Source: Ceratopteris richardii (Eukaryota > Streptophyta > Polypodiopsida > Polypodiales > Pteridaceae). Taken from it: a stretch of 64,000 nucleotides of DNA. Shown in pieces: positions 53,460 through 64,000 of this stretch. Below the pieces are notes generated by a model that made no database searches, was not told the origin of the DNA, and was given only the letters and a program-made list of their open reading frames with translations. The translations under genes and the position numbers were made by a program. The stretch is taken from positions 86,284,342 to 86,348,341 of the forward strand of contig CM035407.1 of the NCBI GenBank assembly GCA_020310875.1, in the 5' to 3' direction. Numbering within the stretch: position 1 is the stretch's first letter; each line of letters begins with the position of its first letter.

Positions 53460-54793
53460 CCTTCCTTCTTTCCTCCTTGAGCAATGACCTTGAATCCTTC
53501 TTTTGGATTCTTTATAAAGCAGCCTTTTTCATTGAAGATAACATGATATCCTTTCTCTACCATTTGTCCTATTGAAATCAAATTCTTTGCAATAGTAGGA
53601 ACATGAAGAACATCAGCCAATACCTTTCTATCTCCAAGCTTGATATCTCCAACATGCTCAATTGCGTGTTGAGTTTCATCGCCGGTCTCCACACATCCTT
53701 TTCCACTTGGAGCTTGTAGCTTTGTGAATAAATCTCCTTGGCATGCCATATGGTTGCTGCAACCTGAATTTATGAACCATTTTTTATCATCACTTCTCGA
53801 GTTGTTGTAGTCATGCTTCATGGCAAGCATGGTTTGCTTGTCTCCTTCACTTGATGTACTCGCATAGTTATTTTGGCTCCTTTGGTTGCCTCCATTCAGC
53901 CTTCCATTCTTTTGCCAACAATCATTTGCATAATGTCCTAGTTTACCACAATGATAACATGTTATACCTTTATGAGGATTGTATGAACCTCGACCTCTTC
54001 CTCTATTTCTTCCTCGACCTCTTCCATATGTGTTGTCATTTGAGTTGTCCTTGTTGTCCTCCGAGTTGTGTTGGCTGAAATTTGTGTTGTTGTAGTTTCT
54101 TCCTCTTCCTCTTGAGCCTCCTCTTGAGTTCCTTCCTCTACCTCTTCCTACATATAACATTTGACTATGGTTGTCCTTACCTTTGTTGCCTTCTCCTTGT
54201 TGAGCTACCTCTTCAGCCACAAGATTTGGTATAATCTCATCGAATGTTGGTAGAGGATCTCTATAAAGAATGTTTGTGATGAGGGGCTTCCACTTTTCTT
54301 CACTCCTCAAGCCATTGAGGGCTGTTTGGACGATGTCTTCCTCTTCTATCTTGCATCCAACTGATGCTAGTTGATCTCGAAGCTCCTTGATCCTCAATGT
54401 ATACTCACTAATGCTTTGGTTTGAGCTTTTCTTCATGTTGTTGAGCTCGTTCTTGAGTTGCATCCTCCGAGACCTTGTTGAGGTAGCATACACCTTCTCC
54501 AATGCTTCCCAAACTTCCTTGGCTGTTTCTAAGCTTTGCACGTGACCAATCATAGTGTTAGAAATAACTTGTGAGATGAGAAACATCACCCTTCGATTCC
54601 TCTCTTCCCAATCAGCAAATTGTCTCCTTTGTGCCGGAGTAATGTTGGGATCTTCAAGGTCCACCGGTTGTGGATCGTCTCCACTAACTAGACTCCATAA
54701 ACCTTTACCTTTAAGGTAATTTATCATTCTATACCTCCAAGACTGAAAATTATCTTTGTTTAACTTCTCAACTTGTTGTCCTAAATCAGCCAT
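53420..54793 (-). pseudogene. Copia gag and protease, A4
   Basis: 457-codon frame from ATG 54793, 135 bp after the primer-binding site. Capsid: LNKDNFQSWRYRMINYLKGK and SRRMQLKNELNNMKKS. Then an Arg-Gly-rich region with many GRGRGR repeats and a zinc knuckle CYHCGKLGHYANDC. Protease follows in the same frame: KWFINSGCSNHMAC, where the family Asp of Asp-Ser-Gly is Asn. The frame runs out after GGKKEG through a frameshift. Gag looks complete and could still be made; protease should be inactive. The RNA-binding Arg-Gly region is longer than in A1/A2. Confidence 0.92.
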
Positions 54794-54928
54794 TGAAAAC
54801 TTCTAAGATTGAAGTTTACCTCAAGTATGTTATGGCGCTCTTCCTTGACTTTATGAAGCTCCCCCTTGATTCGTAGCTTCTCCTTTGCTTCACTTCAGTT
54901 CTAATGTTTTGCCTCTTCAAGCTCCAAT

Positions 54929-54940
54929 GCTCTGATACCA
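54929..54940 (-). other. Primer-binding site of A4
   Basis: Exact TGGTATCAGAGC on the minus strand, two bases from the 5' LTR. Confidence 0.93.
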
Positions 54941-54942
54941 AT

Positions 54943-55734
54943 TGTTGGAGAATTCCTCTCCTAATCGCAGCGGAAAGTGTAGAAGACCTTCTCAGGATCA
55001 AGACTCTTGCCAACAGTTGAACCTTCAAATGAAAACTGGTACCAACTGAACAATGCAATGAACTTGAAACTTTGGTCACTCAAACTAGACACCTATAGCT
55101 TTCAAATGAGCTATCAAACACTCAATTTGGAGTAGATTTGGGTTGGAAACTCTTTGATACAAAACAGGCTACCTGTCCACTCAGTTAGGCTGAAAACTGG
55201 ACTTCACTAAAACCTGAATAACTCACAGACCATAAAGAATTTGATAAAACTGTTCTAGATAGAGGAAGTACTCAAGATAAGCTTTCCAACGAATGTTTAA
55301 ACACTAAAATTGGATACATATGTTGAGAGATATGACTCTCACAAGTAGACTACCCAGAAATGGGTGTGCGGCTAGACATACTCTATGAGAGTGAACTGAA
55401 CGAAATGACTCAAAACAAATGAAGTAGCTACAAGGGGGCTTCCACGCCTTCTTCCTCTATTCTTGAGTGTCCTCCCTTGCCTCTTTTATAGCCAAGTGAC
55501 CAAAAACTCTCATGATGAGTTTGCGAGCTCTTCTCCATCATTTCTCCACTACTTTGGACAACCACTCCTCTTACAGTTCAGTTTTTGGATTTGATTCTCT
55601 TTTGAATGATTCTCTTTTGGTCTCCACTACTTGCTGAAGTAAATGCTTCTATTTTTTATTTTTGTATTTTTCTTCTACTTGAAGAAAATCCTTTTTGCAA
55701 AAATATATACAAGCTTACTTCTTTATTTTTAACA
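54943..55734 (-). repeat. 5' LTR of A4
   Basis: 792 bp; about 23 substitutions and no length difference from the 3' LTR by eye. Confidence 0.94.
55481..55493 (-). promoter_or_regulatory. TATA box of A4
   Basis: GGCTATAAAAGAG on the minus strand, about 240 bp into the 5' LTR. Confidence 0.8.
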
Positions 55735-55739
55735 CCTAT
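55735..55739. repeat. Target site duplication of A4, right copy (CCTAT)
   Basis: Exact match to 44576-44580. Confidence 0.92.
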
Positions 55740-56350
55740 GTGGGAAGATATGCCAAGTTGATCTCTCTAGTAGAGAACCTCTCCCTGACACAATGATAAT
55801 GCATCTCAATGTGCTTAGTGCAAGCATGGAACACAAGGTTCCTCGCAACTCCCAATGCGCTCTGACTGTCAGTGAAGATGGTGGTGGCAGAAGACTAACC
55901 AACACCCAAATCAGCCATAAGGAGTCTGAGCCACACACACACACAATAGTCACTATGAAAGTTGCCCTATACTCAGCCTCACAACTAGAAGTGGGTATAG
56001 TAGGCTGCTTCTTGCTCAACGAAGATATACATGAGCTACCAAGCATGAAGCAAAAGCCATTAGTGGACACACAAGTGTCATAGCAACCAACCCAGTCATA
56101 GTAAAAAAAAGCATGTAAATCTGGCAATAGTGATCCCCCCTTGGGATAAAACAATCTAAGTAGTCGGGTACCACTCAAGTAACAAAAGATGCACTTAACT
56201 GCTTGCCAATGCTTGGCACTTAGGAAATGCATAAACTTGCTCATCTGTGAGATAGCAAACTAAATATATGGCCAAGTAATGCATAAGTAAATCAAGCATC
56301 TAACAGCCTACTCATAGAGAACAACATCAAATGCAGCTCCAGCATCATGA
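55735..56350 (-). pseudogene. Copia RNase H, B5 (right piece)
   Basis: Reads MSKFMHFLSAKHWQAVKCIF, YYDWVGCYDTCVSTNGFCFMLGSSC, SKKQPTIPTSSCEAEYRA and TVRAHWELRGTLCS-type frames, all matching B6. The first catalytic region SDSDWAG is altered to FYYDWVG. A CACACACA expansion near 55933 adds a frameshift. It joins 44580 across A4. Confidence 0.87.
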
Positions 56351-57420
56351 AGACTCAATCATAAACCTATCTCCATAGGAGTGGCAATAGGTTTACAATC
56401 TTCAAGGCCAAAATGCTGCAATAATGTGTCAATATATTTCGTTTGACACAAAGCCATTCCACCTTCAACTTGCATAAGCTGAATGCCCAAATAGTGATGC
56501 AAATGCCCCAAATTAGACATCTCAAATGAGGCATGCATATCAACCTTAAAATCAGCAATATGCTTGTCATGAGGACCAGTGAGCAACATGTCATCAACAT
56601 ACACAACAATGATCAGAAGCACATCATTAGCACACTTAACATATAAGGTGCTTTCAGTTGGACTGTTCTCAAAACCATGTGCAATCAGATAGGCATGTAT
56701 CTCTTCATACCAAGCACGTGGTGCTTGCTTTAAACCATATAATGTCTTCTTCAACCTGCACACCTGATTTTCATGACCTTTCTACACAAAGCCATAGAGC
56801 TTAAAAACATACACTTCTTCATGCAAGTCACCATTCAGAAATGTAGTTTTAATGTCCAAATGATGTACATTCTGACCATGATGAGTTGCAAGTGCATAGA
56901 TGCTAGGAACAATAGTCATTTGGCATGTAGGAGCAAAGCTTTCATCAAAATCAATGCCTCTTTCTTGTGCATAACCCTTTGCAACAAGCCTAGCCTTATA
57001 CCTATCAATAGTTCCATCAGGCTTGTGTTTCAGCTTGTATACCTACTTAGTGCCAATGGCCTTCTTGCCAGGAGGCAAGTCACATAAAGACCAGGTACCA
57101 TTCTTCATTATAGCATCATATTCAGATTTCATAGCAGCCATCCAATTTTCATAATTTTATGCTTCATCGAACGAAACGAGCTCATTCTCATCACAAAGAC
57201 TAGAGGTTGCCATACCATAGCAATCTGATGCAAAAGAGGCATTATGAGAGCCTGAATGAGTACAATATGATAGAGATGCATCTAATTTGTTGTCATGCAA
57301 AGTATGCAATAGCCATTTTGGCATAGTTTTTGCCTCCTCAATATCAACTCTCTCATCAACAAGTGCATCATGTAAATCTGCATAAAAAATGGTATGATCT
57401 GCATCATCACATGAAACCTA
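56350..57420 (-). pseudogene. Copia reverse transcriptase and linker, B5
   Basis: A 134-codon frame at 56359-56763 has LYGLKQAPRAWYEEIHAYL, VVYVDDMLLTGP and LHHYLGIQLMQVEGG, with the YVDD intact. Upstream RT (about 56764-57110) and the linker (57110-57420) match B6 but have stops, for example TAG near 57042. High similarity to B6 in this part shows close subfamily relation. Confidence 0.88.
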
Positions 57421-57426
57421 TAAAGG

Positions 57427-58370
57427 CTAAAAAGTTACCTCATTTGGCCCAGCACTAGAGTGTCCACCTGTAAAGAGAGGCAGCAAGGTGTCATACATTT
57501 CGTTGGAGCTAACGGATGTCTCCTTAGTACATGAAAGTAATGGCTGAATAGAATCTTCCACAAAAACGACATCACGGCTAACCAAAATGTGTTCATTATG
57601 CGGATGATACAAACAATAACCTTTGCTTTCAGAACTGTACCCAACAAAAATACATTTTACTACTTTATCATCCAACTTTTTGTGTTGTTGCCAAACAACC
57701 AAAAACACATAGATGAGCAATAGATGGCTTGCAATCGTGCCAAGCCTCATATGGAGTGATAGAATGTAGCGCTTTAGTGGGAGACCTGTTAAGTACATAT
57801 GCTACACACATAACAGCCTGAAGCTAGAAACTATGTGGTAAAGCCTGACTCTTGACCATACACCTCACCATCTCCATGAGTGACATGTTCTTCCTTCTAG
57901 CAACTCCATTATGTTGAGGTGTATATGGCACTATACACTGATGTTTTATCCCACATTCAGCCAGAAATGCATTAGATTCAGAGGACATATATTCCCCCCC
58001 TCGATCAGAATGGAGGGTGCCCATTTTACATGCTGACATATTTTTAGCCAAAACCAAAAAATGTTTGAAGCACATAAACACTTCGGACTTTGCCTTCAAT
58101 GGATATACCCATGCATGCCTAGAAAAATCATTGATGAAATTCATGAAGTAAAGATCGTTCCCAAAAGAGGGTGTTTCCATAGGACCATAGACCACTATGA
58201 ACAAGCTACAATTACTGAGTAGCTCAAACTGAACCATCTTTTGGGAAGGAGGAATGCTGCATTTTGCCCAAGATACAACCTTCACATACATGTTTACTAG
58301 GTCCTCAAGTTTGGGCAAAGCAAACACCATTTCATATTTCTGCAGGCGCAGCAAACTAGCAAAATTCAGT
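57427..58370 (-). pseudogene. Copia integrase, B5
   Basis: Frame at 57824-58393 has NFASLLRLQKYEMVFALPKL, a decayed HSDVCGP (FIVVYGPME, first Asp lost), LHSDRGGEYMSSES with the second Asp, and NGVARRKNMSLMEMV where the catalytic Glu is Arg. A second frame at 57427-57798 has KLDDKVVKCIFVGYSSESKGY and VSRDVVFVEDSI. Two of three catalytic residues are gone. Confidence 0.88.
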
Positions 58371-59376
58371 GTTAGTAAATGCCCATTCTTCATTCTGCAC
58401 TAGATTAGTAGACTCAGTTTTTTGTGTAGAGGCCTCTGCAACAACCATTCCAACCTCTTTTTTATTTGCCTCTTTTGGAAAATTCTTTATGACATGATCA
58501 TTTGTTTTACAGTACTTGCAAAACAATTTTTGCTTTTCCATTTTCTTGTCTTCTCTGTCATCCTTCTTTGATTGTGCAGAATTAGCAAATTTTTGCTTAC
58601 TAGTAAAAGAGATCCATTTACCTTTGCCCTTTTGATTAGCCAAGAAATCTTGATCTGCAACACGCATAATGGAACTGTTCTACCTAGATTGATATTCCTA
58701 CACCATAACAGAGACTAACTCCTCAAATGTTAAGGCATTTGGATTGCCTTTCATCATCAAACAAAGAGTGGAAGCAAAACCCTGATATGAATCAGGAAGA
58801 CCATTCAGAACATTCTGCACAAGTGAACTATCAAGTAAGACTTCATCAGCAAAAATCAATTGTTCCATCAAATCTTTGATCTTTGTCAGAAAACTGTCCA
58901 TGGAATCACCTTCATTCATGTGCTCACTCTCCAACTGTTTTTGGAGGTAAGCAACACAAGCTTCATTCCTTTCCTGGTATAAAGTGGTAAGTGTATCCCA
59001 AGCATCCTTAGTTGTTCTGCAAGAGTGAACGTGAGGAATAATGGCATGTTTGATAGATAGACAAGGCTATCAGTGTGTGTGTCTGAGCATCTCTGCCATC
59101 CCAACAAATTTTCTCTACAATAAGTGCAACATGAATCGCAGCACGAACAGGAACATGAAGAATATCGTCATCTTCAATGCCATCTACATCACCTTCAACA
59201 ACTATGTTTGTGGGTGTAATAGGATGTTTTTCAACACCATGCACAATATTCCACAGTCCTTTTGCAGCCAATACACGACACATCATATAAGCCCACAATG
59301 GGTAATTGGTACCCTCCAAGTTATCCTCAACATCCAACATACGGAATACATCACTGCTTTCAGCCATGGCCACTGA
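58371..59376 (-). pseudogene. Copia gag, B5; protease deleted
   Basis: Starts at ATG 59373 (MAMAESSDVFRMLDVEDNLEGTNYPLW). Capsid matches B6, with a frameshift near 59020. The zinc knuckle CKYCKTNDHVIKNF has lost its last Cys. After EEWAFTN near 58378 the sequence jumps to the pre-integrase region (NFASLLRLQK), so the whole protease, including the Asp-Ser-Gly site, is deleted. Confidence 0.9.
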
Positions 59377-59667
59377 CTAAAATGCCCTCATGCAAAAAAT
59401 TGATTGTATCTCAAAAAGTTGAACAAAATTACCTTGTCAAGTTTTGTTAAACATGTAGCGAACTTCGAGATGCTTACACTGGCGAACCAAAAATTGTATA
59501 TATCTTTGGCACAAAAGGACAAAATAGCCTGCATAAACACTGTGATAATGTGTTTTGAGTATGCTCACCAAATTTCGTACGATTCTAAGTATGCTCATCA
59601 AATTTCATATGATTCTGAGATTGTGATCAAAGAGGTGTCAATGATGCCATAGATGAAGAGGCAACCT

Positions 59668-59679
59668 GCTCTGATACTG
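59668..59679 (-). other. Primer-binding site of B5
   Basis: CAGTATCAGAGC on the minus strand, two changes from TGGTATCAGAGC. Confidence 0.8.
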
Positions 59680-59681
59680 AT

Positions 59682-59903
59682 TGTTGGAGTTTGAGGTCTC
59701 TCGAACAACACACGGAAGAAGAAGAAACTTGGAGACAACACACAATACTGAACATATTACCACCAAAATGTATAAGGTTAAGTAAACCTTTAGGGCAATA
59801 GGCGTATATACAATCTACGAGAAGAAAACCTCCTAAAGAGAGAAAAAAAGTGCCTTGGCGGTCCTAGAGTGTTCACACACATCACTACCTAAATATATCA
59901 ATA
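59682..59903 (-). repeat. 5' LTR of B5
   Basis: About 222 bp, alignable with the B5 3' LTR and with B6 but with many substitutions and small indels. Confidence 0.88.
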
Positions 59904-60260
59904 GATTAAAATGTTCATGCCAAAGTTTTGCATACAAGATGCCTTGTAGATCTTGTACTGCATATTCATCATTATCCATAGATTTTCCATAACTTATGAG
60001 CTTATATAGCCCATGACATACCATACGAGATGCACTAATTCTGTCTCCATCATAGAGATCATGAATTGCACACCTATCATCAATGAATGTTAGTATCAAG
60101 ATAATCTTGGTTAATGTTGGCATCGACAACAATTTTTTCTTGATCCCTTTTACATATAAAGCATATGGTAATGTGATTGTACTACCATAGCAGTAGCAAG
60201 GGTATTTTTTCCATCTACCATAATAGGATAAGAGGAGTTCTTCGCACACATGACAATATT
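59904..60260 (-). pseudogene. Copia protease flank and pre-integrase start, B7
   Basis: Frame reads YALYVKGIKKKLLSMPTLTKI, FIDDRCAIHDLYDGDRI, CHGLYKLISYGKSMDND and YAKLWHEHFN, each parallel to B6 (FVPGIKKNLLSVSALAKIG; FVDDRCTVHDLSNGD; AKLWHARFGH). The Asp-Ser-Gly site upstream is not recognisable. Confidence 0.86.
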
Positions 60261-60960
60261 CCCATTAGGGGTAGGCAAGAGTCAGTTAAATAAAATATTA
60301 TGTTAGGTTGCATCACTATCAACGTATCAAAGATTTGAGTCCACTACAAACATACAATGATCATGAGTGGATCATAACAACATTGTGTAGTAAACATCCA
60401 TTCCTCAATTTTCACCAAGTTAGTAGGCCTAGTCAAGCAAAAGTATTTGCAACAACCATTATTGCATCTTTCTTCTTTGCCTATTTAGTAGTAAGTTTAT
60501 GAAAACTCTTTATAACATGAACATTTGCCTTCAAAATTGTTTTTGCTTATATTCTTTCTTCTTTTGTTTGTCTTCCTTCTTTAATTAATCAACATTTATA
60601 GATTTTTGCCTGCTAGCGGAAGAGTCGCCTTCTTTTGCATATATTGACTTTCTTTTAGCAAAATAAAAATTGATTCTTAAAATTTAAGGCATTTGGATTT
60701 CCTTGCATCATCAATTGAACAGTAGGAGAAAAACTTTGATAAAAATTAAGAAACCCATTGAGAATACTCTACAAAATTGAAATATCTACTAAAATTTCAT
60801 CTAATATTACAAAATTGCTTCTTCAAATCCTTAATCTTTATAATAATTTTTTCCATATAATCATCTTCATTTATGTGTTCCTTCTCCTACTAATTGTGAT
60901 GATAAGCAATAGAATCCTCATCTCTTGCATGATATAGTGTGGAATAAGTATTTCAAGAGT
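60261..60960 (-). pseudogene. Copia gag, B7
   Basis: Aligned along its length with B6 nucleotides 51090-51750 on the minus strand: for example the segment around 60690-60720 parallels the GNPNALSFEELV coding region, and 60860-60910 the SEHMNEGDSMD region. Stops and A/T-rich insertions are dense. The capsid N-terminus is missing. Confidence 0.75.
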
Positions 60961-61640
60961 ACTCCATTTTGTATGTGTATGTGTACGTGTATGTGTATCC
61001 TCATCTCTTTTGTAGTAATATGAGAATGTGGACAGTGGTGTTGGAATCTATTCTAATTATGCATTGGAAGCGTTGTGTTTCATATGCAACTCACTATCCC
61101 CAATAGATGTGCATTGATCATGCCATAAATATTGTCCAGAGTGAAGGTGATTATGTGGTTTTGCCTAACAACAATGTTATAATATATCCTCTACGTACAA
61201 TGTGTACTATTTATATTCATTGTAGACAATTACATAAAATGTTGATGTGGCAAAGGAGCTTCCTATAACTTGTAGAGTGTGAAGGGCACACTGAAAATTG
61301 ATCAAATACTTTATGTATCCAATTTGATTTCTCTCCTTGGTTTCTTCTTCCCTATCCCTATGTTAGAGCAAATTTATAGAGTTTGAGTGATTTGAGAGAT
61401 TTGTTTGATTGAGGAGTGAGAATTGAGTGTTGAGTTTAATGCATTTTTAGTTTTCTTTTTCTACTCTCCATCATTTGCATCATATTGATTCTATTTTGCA
61501 TTTATAGTATGCATAAACCAATGTATGTACACATATGTTTATTTCTTTAGCTTGCAAAATCTACTTGCACTTGTAAACAAAAAAAAAAGAAACATGACAT
61601 CCAATTTAAAAACAGATGTCAAAAATTTTGAAGTACCTCG
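60961..61640. other. Unassigned spacer with a GT-rich tract
   Basis: TGTATGTGTATGTGTACGTG-type repeat at 60969-61000. No gene seen. Confidence 0.45.
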
Positions 61641-61650
61641 TCCTCCTACC

Positions 61651-62030
61651 CCTTTTGCACCATGATTATTTGAAAAATGCACTTAAAATATGCATGATAA
61701 GGTCTTCCTACACAACCTTGCATCAAGGCATGTTTTGAGCTTTCCCTATGCACTTTGAGTGATGGGAAGGATTTATGTATTTACACATGAAATTTTTTTA
61801 AAGTGAATGCACATGCTTCATCTACAGAAACCAAATACCTTATCTTTTGCACCATATCTTTTTCCATGCATCTCCAAAGTATGCATGATAGGGTCTCACT
61901 ACACCACCTTGCATCAAGGCACGTTTTGAGCTTTACATATGCACTTTGAGTGATGGAAAGGACTCATGTATATACACATAAAATGTATGAAAGTGAGTGC
62001 ACAGACTACTTTGGAGCTAAACCCATTTAA
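61651..62030. repeat. Diverged tandem duplication, period about 191 bp
   Basis: Segments beginning CTTTTGCACCAT (about 61658 and 61847) share TGCATGATA (61691 and 61882), CCTTGCATCAAGGCA, TTTTGAGCTTT and CACTTTGAGTGATGG in the same order, ending in ACACATRAAAT. Similarity is roughly 80% by eye. Confidence 0.85.
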
Positions 62031-63605
62031 GGGTACACATATGCAAATTTGGTCATGAGGACGATATTCTACACCCATAAGAATATTCACATGGTGTACA
62101 AATTCATATGTATGGACACTCTTGTACTTGAACCCATATAGTTTTGTATGTTTGTTTACACACATATGGAAAATCAGATGAATAAATCTATAAATATGTA
62201 TACACACCTATGTAAACCCATACTTTAACCATTCACAAACCATGTGAACCATAAATTCTCTAGTGTGAATTCATAAACTTGACAATAGGCACACCCATAG
62301 ATGTGAAATCTCTTGTTTAAGAGCCCATTATATGCTCATGCACACATGAATAAAGTCATAGTGCACTTGAACACTTGTAATTCCATATGAACCTATATCA
62401 TGTGTGAAACCACTTATTTCAAAAGCTAAAGTAAAGACATGTAATAAAATAAAAAAACAAAACAAAAGCAATCAAAACATAAATCGTAAAAGAGAGCAAA
62501 AACGTAAAAGAAAACAAACGCAAAGAAAGAAAACAAAAGCAAAAAACTCTCATCGCAAAATTTTAATGCAAGCGATCTATGCTTTTTGTTTAGCTTTTTC
62601 ACAACACATCCCTAGTCATCATAATATTATAAAAAGAAGGGCTTGCTCATCTCATGGATCAATCTTGATCACATTCATCTTTTGAAGAACAAGGAGGTTT
62701 CCATTTGAGATTTAAAGCGTTGAAATTTGGAGGAGTTGCGGGACATGGAGGTTCAATTTTATGAAGAGGAGGTTACATCTATGCTTGGAGGCTTCTAGTT
62801 GAAGAAGGTGGCTATACACACACTATGAAGATGAAGGACTTGAAAGAAGGACATGGAGGTTCAACTTTATGAAGATAGAAGTGATTGTTCTACACATCTA
62901 TGGTGATGGTGATGGTTCACCACACACATGATTGATGATGATCTTGAAGCTTGATAGACATTACAGATTAACATTATGAACCAACTTTATGATCAATTAT
63001 GAATTGGTAACTTGTATCTTTTTTATTATTTTCAATTTGAATTGTATGAACACTTATTAGGAATCAAGATTTCTTTTTTTCCATGAATCAATTGTTCTCC
63101 CATATGATGATATGTTGTGTAAGTTTTCTGATCAATTTTATTGAGCTTTTATATTCTCTTTGAGTCTCCATTCTACCACCTGAGTTGCTTGAAGCACCCT
63201 GCATGCACCATTGGACTTGGCAGTTGAATTGATCTACCAATCATGCGTCATCTTCTCGGCACCGTTAACATGACCATGGAGTTTAACCAAATCATGGGGT
63301 CCAAACTATTGTGACCACATAGATTGAGTTAAAAAACACGTATGCTCGTCATCCTCATGCATAACTCCCACATTTTTGTAGCTAGAGCTGCCATAAATAT
63401 GAAGTGTTTACACTAGATGGATTGCTTTTTTGCCTTTGTCCAAGGCTGTACTAGTCCCTGATCCTTGTTTCCTTTCTTCCCCCTTTCGTACTGGGAAATT
63501 CCACTAAGAGTGGTTAGGAGATAAACACCTAAAGCATAACTTATTCTTCTTGGCCTTTTCAAATTGATATGTGGAAATTCTAAGCCCTCTTGGTTTCTTA
63601 ACTAT
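62031..63605. other. Unassigned spacer
   Basis: No domain recognised. An A-rich stretch (62440-62560) yields meaningless Lys/Gln-rich frames. 62690-62960 is rich in GAAGATGAAG and GGAGGTTC motifs without a coherent frame. Confidence 0.4.
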
Positions 63606-63609
63606 GAAT

Positions 63610-64000
63610 TTGTTCTTTCATGGGACTACCCGTTTCTTAAACTTAGTCATTTATAGGTCTCAAAGTTTGGTCTATGTCCATAGCAACACGACTATTATCC
63701 TCATACAATTGGGCATACTTAATAGCATCTTCCAAAGTTTTAGGAGCATTATGGCGTACTTCAATTTCTATGCCTTTATCAAGACCTCTTACAAACCCAT
63801 GTACCTTTTGAAAATCATATAGACCCTTTAGATTAAGTACAATCTCATGATAATGTGAAAGGTAAACAGTTAATGGTATTCCACTCGCATTACTCTATCG
63901 CGCTTATCCCAACTACATTCTTCCTCGTTTTCAGGCAAAAATTCTTTTAGAAAAAGAGCTTCAAACTGAGAACAATCTAGGGAAATATCTTCTGCCTCAG
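63610..64000 (-). pseudogene. Ty3/gypsy gag fragment G4, continues past window
   Basis: Minus strand from the right edge: FEALFLKEFLPENEEECSWD, then after a stop and frameshift YHEIVLNLKGLYDFQKVHGFVRGLDKGIEIEVRH and APKTLEDAIKYAQLYED. This is the Retrotrans_gag capsid pattern (Phe-x3-Phe-Leu-Pro, then Phe-x-x-Gly-Leu and Val-Arg). The upstream part lies outside the window, and no zinc knuckle is seen before the trace ends at about 63610. It is a decayed copy. Confidence 0.8.

Larger units (their letters stand above)
44581..55734 (-). mobile_element. Copia element A4, nearly complete, split by B6
   Basis: Two LTRs of equal length (792 bp), a primer-binding site, a polypurine tract, gag, protease, integrase, RT and RNase H on the minus strand, with perfect 5-bp target duplications. 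Removing B6 and its duplicated target gives about 5.99 kb. About 23 substitutions and no indel separate the LTRs (about 3%). Defects: a frameshift between gag-protease and integrase, Asn for the catalytic protease Asp, a nonsense codon in RNase H, and the B6 insertion. Confidence 0.94.
44183..59903 (-). mobile_element. Copia element B5, old copy split by A4
   Basis: Minus-strand family-B element. Its 3' LTR is at 44183-44410, its interior at 44411-44580 and 55740-59681, and its 5' LTR at 59682-59903. A4 sits between. Without A4 the element would be about 4.56 kb, shorter than B6 (5155 bp) because the protease is deleted. The LTRs differ at many positions and by indels. No matching target duplication flanks it (TCCAC against GATTA). 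Confidence 0.88.
59904..60960 (-). mobile_element. Copia relic B7: protease flank and gag
   Basis: Minus-strand family-B copy. Read from right to left it has gag (60960-60480), decayed knuckle and protease region (60480-60290), then the protease flank and pre-integrase start. It is cut at 59904 by the 5' LTR of B5. No LTR of its own was found. Confidence 0.85.

Noticed and set aside
62404-62685. Lys/Gln-rich 93-codon frame
   Set aside because: Explained by A-rich sequence; no gag or other domain around it.

Overview
This window is repetitive plant nuclear DNA. It is AT-rich and holds no convincing host gene in 64 kb. Nearly everything recognisable is an LTR retrotransposon of the Ty1/copia or Ty3/gypsy superfamily, at stages from intact to heavily decayed. 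Many copia primer-binding sites match the initiator tRNA-Met (TGGTATCAGAGC). The one non-coding element has a perfect tRNA-Asp site. This content, with several layers of nesting, fits a land plant with a large repeat-filled genome (for example a fern or gymnosperm); the species cannot be told from the sequence.

Layout. Positions 1-6492 hold two family-A copia copies in tandem (A1, A2) that appear to share one LTR. 6493-8880 is a minus-strand gypsy remnant (G1). 9.7-10.7 kb is a gutted family-B copia (B1). 11.8-15.96 kb is a plus-strand gypsy of unusual type (G2). 16.8-17.6 kb is a minus-strand copia gag. Around 18.55 kb lies a 5S rRNA-like stretch. 20.65-20.81 kb is a compound microsatellite. 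21.6-23.1 kb is a decayed family-B copy (B2). 25.7-26.4 kb is a family-A gag (A3) that runs directly into a gypsy pol remnant (G3). G3 is split by an 8.35 kb LTR element at 27919-36266 (L1). L1 has identical LTRs, a primer-binding site, a polypurine tract and a perfect 5-bp target duplication, but no recognisable coding domain, so it fits the LARD class (large non-autonomous retrotransposon derivative).

The right half is a nest. Fragments of family B (B3, B4) lead into B5 (44183-59903, minus), an old element interrupted by A4 (44581-55734, minus, target duplication CCTAT). A4 is in turn interrupted by B6 (47555-52709, minus). B6 is complete: identical 230-bp LTRs, a primer-binding site, a polypurine tract and one uninterrupted 1421-codon gag-pol frame with every expected catalytic residue. 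The LTR divergence agrees with the nesting order: none seen in B6, about 3% in A4, much more in B5. A further minus-strand B relic (B7, 59.9-60.96 kb) and a gypsy gag at the right edge (G4) close the window.

The genes do not form a host pathway. Each autonomous element encodes the usual gag, protease, integrase, reverse transcriptase and RNase H. By inference, intact copies such as B6 could supply proteins to related defective copies, while L1 would need an unidentified gypsy-type helper. All identity statements are comparisons by eye.
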